This document shows, in pieces, positions 1-8,697 of a stretch of DNA of 31,199 nt. The stretch spans positions 1 through 31,199 of the forward strand of contig JBOFSR010000112.1 of assembly GCA_051651645.1 (NCBI GenBank), written 5' to 3'. The position numbers and the translations under genes are program-made. The first letter of the stretch is position 1. Each line of letters begins with the position of its first letter. This stretch comes from JBOFSR01 sp051651645 (GTDB taxonomy: Bacteria; Spirochaetota; Spirochaetia; Treponematales; Treponemataceae). The notes beneath the pieces were generated by a model that made no database searches, was not told where the DNA came from, and was given only the letters and a program-made list of their open reading frames with translations.

Positions 1-1
1 A

Positions 2-3000
2 GAGTGGAAAAGTGATGATGAGAGTGTCGCAAAGGTAAATAAAGCAGGGGTAGTTGAGGCTGTTGGAGGTGGGAATGCAGTGATTACAGGAGTTGCAAAA
101 AATACGTCTGATGTATCGAAGTCGACGGTGAGCGTACCTATTACGGTTAGTGTGCCTGTATTAAAAGTGGCGTTTGATGAAGTTGGGACTTTTGTTGGTA
201 AAAGTATGAATCATGTAATAGAAGCAAGTATTACACCTATAGATGCAACAGAGGATGAAGTTACAAAGATAGAGTGGAAAAGCTCAAATGAGAGTGCAAT
301 AAAAGTAGTTGGCCGTGGACGAAGAGGAACTCTTACTGTTGTAGGTGAGGGTAGCTCAGTCATAACAGCATCAATACCAGAAACGAATGTAAAGGCTGAA
401 TACATTGCTTTTGTTGTTAATGAGGGAAGTGGAAATACTGAAAGTAGTGTGATCTTGCCGTTAGATTTGACAATGACCGTTGGAGAGACATGGCCAGAGT
501 CTGGTGTAATAAAAGGTGATAATATAACCAGTGATACGCCATCGGTAGTATCTTTTTCTGGAAAGAAACTATCTGCCCATAAAAAAGGTAGTGCTGTTAT
601 TTCGTACTACGAGAATAAGAAAAAAAAGACATGTGCCGTAACGGTAAAAGAAGCAGAAGTTATTGTAGATGGTATTCAAATTACAACGCCACAACCAATT
701 ATTCTTGATTATATGAGTTCACCAACTATGCTGTTAGAGGCGTATGTGAGTGTTTTAAGTGGGGTTGCTCCAAAGATTGAGTGGACATCTTCAGATATGA
801 ATGTAGCTCAAGTTGATAGAAGTACTGGATTTGTGACAGCGAACTCTGCTGGGCATACTAACATTACGGCAAAAGCTGGAGGAAAAGAAGCTACTTGTGA
901 CGTGCACGTAGTGATATTAACAGAGAATATTTTGTTACTTTCAGAGAGTTTTGTAAAGCTTGAAAAAGATAGTGAGTACACAATAAATACTCGAGTTTTA
1001 CCATCGAATGCAACAGATACTACTGTTTTATGGGAAAGTGAAAATCCCAGTATTGCAAGTGTTGATGAGAGAACAGGAACGATTACAGCACATAGTGTTG
1101 GAGGGACGACTATGTGGGGAAGATCAAAAGATGGTAGATCTGAAGTGAGTTGTACGGTTGAGGTTCATGTTCCGGTAAAAACAATAACGATAACTCCAAA
1201 ACTAAGTAGTATGCTTGTTGGTGAAGAAATTCAGTTAGAAGCGTTAGTAAGTCCATCCGATGCAACTACTGCTGTTGTTTCATGGCACAGTAACAATACT
1301 GGTGCTATAAGCGTTGCTAATGGAAAGATAAAAGCCTTGAAGAAAGGAAGTTCCTTAATACGAGCAGAGTCAACAGATGGATCAGGTGTGTTTGATGAAA
1401 TTCGTATTAATGTAGAATCTATTTCGGTTACAGGACTTGATTTAGATGAAAGTAGGCTGTATATGGCAGCTGGAGATCGAAAACAAATTAATGCAAAAAT
1501 AATACCAGAGAATGCATCAAGTAATAAAATTAACTGGAAAAGTAGTGATATACGAGTTGCTGAGGTAGAGGATAATGGTCTTGTAATTGCCAAAACTGCT
1601 GGAAGTACAACAATTAGTGCAACAACTGAGGATGGAAATTATAGGCAAACATGCGTAGTAACTGTTAGTGCAAATCGTATAGAAGTGTCAGATGTCACAG
1701 TAAGTAAAAATATTACTTATCTGATAGTTGGGGGAAAAGAGCAGTTGAGTGCCATGATTATTCCTCATAATGCAACGAATCAAAGTCTTGAGTGGAAAAG
1801 TGATGATACGAGGATAGTTGAAGTGATAGGGAATGGACTCTTAGAAGCAAAGGCTGTGGGATCGACGACTGTTCGAGTGAGAGTAGGGGGATTTGAATCA
1901 AGCTGTGAAGTATTCGTAAGTAATACTTCTGTAGGGGTAAAAGGTGTTTGTCTTAATAAGAGAGAAACCAGTCTACAGGTAAATGGTAGTGAACAATTGG
2001 GCGTAATGCTTGTGCCATATAACGCGACTAATCAAGATGTAACGTGGAAAAGTAGTAGTGAAGGAGTTGCGATAGTTGATAAAAATGGTTTAATTACAGG
2101 GATATCACAGGGATTTACAACGATAACTGTTCGAAGCAACGATGGTGGCTATGAGGATAGTTGTTATGTGATTGTAGAACAAAGAGCAATCCCTGTTGTA
2201 GGTGTTTCAATAAATAAAAAGAATACAGCGATTAGAGTAGGCCGAGCTGAGCGATTGATTGCAGATATTAACCCTGTGTACGCGACAAGTCAAAATCTTA
2301 ATTGGAAAAGTGATGATGATAAGATTGCAACTGTTACTCAAGGTGGGCAGGTATTAGCACATACGGTAGGAAGTACGAGAATTAGAGTAACAACGGTGGA
2401 TGGAAGTAAAACTGATTATTGCGATGTAAGTGTTGTTGGTGGTGGAAGTAATGTTTCAAGTGTTACCCTTGATAAATCTACTTTATTGCTTAGACCTGAA
2501 GAATCTCAAAGCTTAGTAGCAACGATTAGTCCACCTAATGCGATAAATCAACAGTTGTACTGGAAAAGTAGTAATGATTATGCTGTAAAAGTTGATTTAG
2601 CAGGTCGTGTTATAGCAAAGTCTCTAGGATCGGCTATAATCACTGTTTCTTTAGAAAATGGTCAAGTCATGGATACATGCAGCGTTAAGGTATCACTTTT
2701 TGTTACAAGTGTTGAGCTTAATAAAAAAACTCTTGAGTTAGAAAGAGGTGAGGTATCAAAAGCGTTAGTTGCACAGGTTAAGCCAAATAATGCAACAGAT
2801 AAAAAAGTGAAGTGGACAAGTGAAGATACCAAAGTAGTTGAAATTGATGAAAATACAGGAGAGATGACGGCACTGTCAGGAGGCGTTAGCATTATTCGAG
2901 TAGAGGCCCTTGATGGAAGTGGAAAGATGGATGAATGCGAGGTTCTTGTTGTTATTCCTGTAACAGGTGTTACTATACGTCCAAAACCTGTAGTTATTGA

Positions 3001-6000
3001 AGTTAATAAGAGTGTGTCGTTGTATGCAGATGTTAAACCAGTTGACGCGAGCAAACAGGGTGTGAAGTGGGATTCTGAAGATAAAGGAATTGCAGACGTC
3101 GATGTGCTCGGACGAGTAACAGGATTTGCGTCAGGAAAAACAAGAATTTTTGTTACAACTGATGATGGATTGTTAACAGATTTTTGTGATGTTGAAGTAG
3201 TCGTTTTTGCAACAGGAGTTACCCTCAATGAGACGGAGCTTAAATTAAGTAGAGGATCGCAATATGCAAAACTTTCTGCAGTTGTTTCTGGAGATCCAAC
3301 TATTAAGAGTGTTGTCTGGAGCAGTAATAACGAAGACTCTGTATCTGTTAATCCTAAAACAGGTGTATTAAAAGCAGAAAGTCAAGGTTTTGCTGTTATT
3401 CGAGCAACCACTACTGATGGAAGTGAGCTTTTTGATGAATGTAATGTAGAAGTTGTCGTTTCTGTTACGGGAGTACGCATTGATGGTGATACTTTTGGCT
3501 TCCTTATAGGAGAGAAATTTTCACTAACAGCTTCGGTGAGTCCTTCAGATGCAACAATTCCAGATGTTGAATGGAGTAGTCGTGATAATAATATTGTATT
3601 TATTGATAAGGAAGGAAATGCTGAAGCAAAATCTGTTGGGGATACTATAATAACGGCAACAACAGTTGACGGAAAAAAAACTAGTCGGCGTGATATTTCG
3701 GTTTATCCTATAGTTGCTGATGGTGTTGTTCTTAATAAAAATATTACTTATATGTCTGTTGGTAGCCAAGAGCAATTATTTGTGCGAACTGTCCCAGCAG
3801 GTATTACCGATTTAAAATTCCAATGGCATAGTGTAGATACTAGTATTGTAGATGTAGACCCTACAAATGGAAGGCTAACAGCAAAGAAGCCAGGAACTAC
3901 TTTTGTTTCTGTAGTGGCAGATACTGGTGGGTACAGTGCAAGGTGTGAAGTAAATGTAGAATTTGAACCTGTTTTACTTGTAGATATGTCTTTGAATAAA
4001 GAGGTAACATATATTAGACGTAATGAAACAGAGCAATTAAAAGAGATTTTTGTTCCTTTTAATGTAACAGGTCAAAATGTAACTTGGAAAAGTAATAATC
4101 CAAATAGAGTTACTGTTGATGCTAGTGGTGTAGTAACGGGACTTGCTGTTGGAAGTGCAATAATTACCGCTACATCACAGAACGGTTCGCATCAAAGATC
4201 GTGTACTGTTAATGTTGTAGAAGATTCTGTTGATCTAACTCGTATACGCTTAGATAAAAATTCATTAACGATGAACTCGAACACTTTTAAACCGTTAGTC
4301 GTATCTGTTGAACCAGCAAATGCAACAAACCAAAATGTAACTTGGAGAAGTCTTGATGAGAAAATTGCTTCTGTTACTAAAAGTGGTGGTATAATAGCAA
4401 AAAGTGGTGGTACTGTTACAATTAGAGTTGAATCTGATGATAAATTACTGTTTGATGAATGTTTAGTTACGGTAAAACATGTTCCTGTAACTGGAGTATT
4501 TGTTAAATCTCAAACATTTATGGTTGTTGGGGGAACCGAAACTCTTACTGCAGTTGTTTCACCTTTCAATGCTTCAGATAAAAAAGTTTTATGGTCAAGT
4601 TCTCATCCAAGTTTTGTATCTGTTGATAGTGTAACAGGTCTTCTAACAGCAAAGCGTGCTGGTGTTGCTCGTGTGACTGCAAAAACGAGCGATGGAAATT
4701 ATCGTTCTGAATGTGAGGTTAATGTTCTTGCTACAACTATTCCTTTACATGCTATAGACATTAAGAAAACAACATCTCTTCTCGTTGGTACGACAGAGTT
4801 GTTATCTGTATTTTTTGATCCAAATAATGCAACAAATCAAGCCTTAACTTGGAAAAGTAATAATGATGCTGTGGCTTCAGTAGATAAGGGCGGTTTGATT
4901 TCGGCACATACTAGCGGAACTACAAAAATTACAGTAACAAGTGCAGATGGTGGTTATAGCACGGTATGTAATGTAACAGTTAGTAATACTAATATACCTC
5001 TACAAAAATTGTCATTTAATGAGACTAATTACCGGTTAGATCCAGCTGATGAGCTTTGGTTGTATCCATTATATACTCCAAGCAATGCTACAAATCAAAG
5101 TGTAACATGGAAAAGTTCTAATACTCGGACTGCAGAAGTTGATGTACGTGGTTATGTTATTGCAAAAGCTGTTGGAGAGACCGAAATTACTGCAACAAGT
5201 GATGATGGAAAAGAAGCGAAATGTAATGTTACGGTATCCATTCTTCTTGAAGGAATAGAACTTTCTGAGACATCAAAAACGGTATATGTTGGGGAAGTGA
5301 TTGACATTTCTGAAAACATGAAGTTTATTCCAGATAATGCTACAAGTAAGGATGTTAAATGGTGGAGTGGTCTTCCCTCTGTAGGGAAGGTGCTATCTGA
5401 GACAGAAGGAAAAGTAGAAGCACTTTCAGCAGGAACTGCAACAATTTATGTAGAAGCCTTAAATAAGGAAAAATCGCAAGCTTCTTTTACTCTTACCGTA
5501 AAAGAGCCTGTAAAAAATATTCAGATTGATCCTCCGTCGGCAGCTGTTGAGATTGGTAAAGAAATATCTTTGAGGGCAATTGTTAATCCAAGTAATGCCA
5601 GCAATAAAGAGGTTACATGGAGTATTGATGAAGCTAGTAGTACAGGTAAAGCAACTTTTGTAGCAGATGGTATTCTAAGAGGGGATGAAAAAGGAAGTGT
5701 AAAAGTTCTTGCAACATCAAAAGATAATCCAGAGGTAATAGGTGAAAGTCTTATTGAAGTTCTTTATATATATCCAGAAATGATAAAACTAGATACTGGT
5801 ATTGAGTATATGGCAATCAATGATACGCGTCGTTTATTTGTAGGTTTTATACCCAAAAATGCAACAAATAAGAAGGTTGAGTGGAGCATTAATGAAGCTG
5901 AAAGTACAGGTAGTGTAACTTTATCAAAAGATGGTGTAGTAACTGCAAAAAAAGAAGGCAAGGTTGTAGTTGTTGTAACTGCAGAAGATAAGGGTATGGA

Positions 6001-8697
6001 TGGATCATACGATTATTCCGATAAGTGTGAGATTTACATTGGAAAAAATTCTGTAATAACAAATAATATTTTTATGAATAAAGATGTTACTTATACTACC
6101 GTTGGTGGCACTGAGCAGTTAAGAGTTATTTTTGATCCGCATAATGTAACAAATCAAGAAGTTACATGGTCAACTAGTAGATCTTCGGCAGTAGAGGTAG
6201 ATAGAGCTGGTGTTATAACAGGAGTTTCTGTTGGCGAGGCTATTATTACAGCAAAATCGAGTCAAAATGGTAAAAAAATAGCTTCTTGTCTTGTTAAAGT
6301 TCTTGCTAATGAGGTTCCATTAATCAGTTTCAGCATCGAAGAAGAGAATCTTCGACTAGATCCAAATGCGTCATATGTACCAAAGGTGGTGTTTAGTCCT
6401 CAAAATGCAACAAACCAAAATATTGAGTGGACTGCATCATCAACTCCAAGTTATGTATCTGTTGATAGAGTTAGCGGATTGATACGAGCAGGATCTGAAG
6501 CTGGAAAATCATCTACTGTTACGGCAACTTTGGTTGATGGAAAAACTGGCGTATCTACTGAGTTTGCTGATACTATCGATGTTGAAGTATCTACTCTTGC
6601 TACGGCAATAACCGCTTCACCTTCAACGATTGTATTACGACTTGGTGATATTAACGGACAGTCTGTTTTCTTAAAAGAAGGTTGGGGTGTTAAATTTAAT
6701 CCAGAGAATACAACAGATGAATCTCATACCTTCTCAAGTAGTAGACAAGACGTAGCTTCTGTCACCCTAGATGGTACTGTAGAAGCAGTAAGTGGCGGTG
6801 TTACAGTTATTACTATAACTGCAACAGATGGTAGTGGGGTTTACACGGAATCTACTGTAAGTGTTGAAACTCCTGTTACTAAGGTTGAGATTTTTAATGA
6901 CGGTGCAAATATTACTGATGGTTTGATATCTCTTGAAGTAGGGCATACTACAGAGCTAGTAGCAAAAGTTCTTCCAGACGATGCAACACATCAAGGTGTT
7001 GAGTGGAGCATTGATCCTGATGATAAAGCGATAGCTTCTATAAGTGCAAATGGTAGGTTGAAAGCTCTTTCTGAGGGAGAGGCACGCATTATATTAGAAT
7101 CCACTGATGGAGATATACGTGCCACTTGTAAGGTAAAAGTAGCACGTATTGGAACAGGTGGTGTGGAGCTCTACAAAAATGTAACGCATATCGCAGTTGG
7201 TGGAAAGGAACGACTGACTTATAGAGTTTTCCCTGAAAATGCTACAGATAAAGAAATTACTTGGTCAGGTAATGATGATGCTATTGCTTTTGTTGATGCA
7301 GATACGGGTTTGATAACCGCTGTTACTCCAGGTGTTATAGAAATAGTTGCAAAACCTGTAGCTGGAGGAACTTCAGCCTCTTGTAAAGTCTATGTTTCTG
7401 ATAAAAAGGTGTTTGCAAAGGGTTTGAGTATGAATAAGACAGAAACAAACTTGCTTGTTGGTAAAACAGAACACTTAGGTGCAATTTTTAATCCGTTTAA
7501 TACAACAGACCAAGAGTTGCATTGGGAAAGTGGCAATGCCTCTATTGTAGAGGTCTCAGATTCTGGTGTGGTAAAAGGTATTACCGCTGGTAGTACAACT
7601 ATTACTGCAAGAACACTTGTTGGCGGTTATACTGCAACTTGTAGGGTAACTGTTGCATCAAGAGAAGTTCCTGTAACAAAATTTGAAATAGCGGAAAAAA
7701 ATTACCGAGTTGATCCTTTTACAGCCTTGTTGTTACGACCTACTATCTCTCCCTTGAGTGCAACAGACCAATTTATTGAGTGGTCAAGTGATGATAGAGA
7801 GGTTGCAACGGTAGATAAATATAGTGGTTTAGTAACTGCACACAAACAAGGACCAGTAAAAATTACCGCAAAGCTTATAAATTCTAGTTTAGAAACACAA
7901 GTTTGTGATATTGACGTTTCTATTCTTTCAACGGGTGTAACGCTTACACCAGCTACACACGAACTGTATAAAGGTGAGACTTACTCTGATTGGAAGTATA
8001 CTGTTAGTCCTTCAGAGGTTACAAATAAGGACGTTACATGGAGTAGCGATGATGAGAAAGTAGCAACCATTGATAAAGATACGGGTGAATTAACAGCTGT
8101 GGAGGGTGGAAGTGTAACTATTACGGCAACTGCAGCAGATGGTACTGGTAAAAAAGCTACGAGTACAGTAAAAGTGCTCGTTCGAGCAGAGAGTATTGTG
8201 TTAAAAGATAAACCTCCAAAATTAGAACTTGACGATACTTTCTCTGCTTGGACGTATGAAATTTTACCTAAAAATACAACAAATAAAAGTGTTGAATGGA
8301 CGGTAGATGATTCGACTGTGCTAGAGATAAACTCATCTACTGGTAGAATAAAAGCTATAGGAAAAGGTGTTACACTTGTTACTGTTACAGTAAAAGATGG
8401 TGAAGTAACAGATTCTTGTGAGGTACGCGTATCTGTTCCTGTTGATAAGGTAACTGTTTCTCCAAAATCGTTAGAGTTTGATATTAGAGCTACAAGGCAA
8501 TTAACGGTTGAGGTTTCCCCTGAGAATGTTTCAGATTCTTCTGTTGTATGGTCTATTGACCCTGACTTTCCTGAAGATGTTGTATCTCTTACTCAAACAG
8601 GTAAAATAACTGCCCTTAAAGCGGGTGCAACAAAAGTTAAAGTTAGCACAACTGATGGATTTAAATCGGATTATTGCGATATTGTTGTTTCTGATGT
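2..8697 (+). repeat. Tandem array of 33 BIg2-encoding units (~255 bp each)
   Basis: Counting the conserved W-x-S core gives 33 units before the RCC1 region, with cores near bases 272, 780, 1030, 1280, 1535, 1790, 2040, 2300, 2560, 2810 and so on to about 8545 (unit 2, near 480-650, is degenerate), plus a partial unit at the left edge. Spacing is about 250-265 bp. Recurrent peptide elements are a VxLNKxxxxLxVGxxEQL start, NATNQxVTWKS in the middle, VDxxGxVTA then GxxxITxxxxDG, and a CxVxV end strand. Units are diverged in DNA sequence, so the array looks old rather than freshly amplified. Confidence 0.9.

Noticed and set aside
2662..3228. 188-residue open frame on the minus strand inside the giant gene
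   Set aside because: Ser/Thr-rich shadow of the repeat codons on the opposite strand, with no ribosome site; other minus-strand frames in 1-11.5 kb are the same.
2..8697. CRISPR-like or satellite array
   Set aside because: The ~255-bp period is an in-frame, diverged protein-domain repeat with no spacers or short identical repeats.
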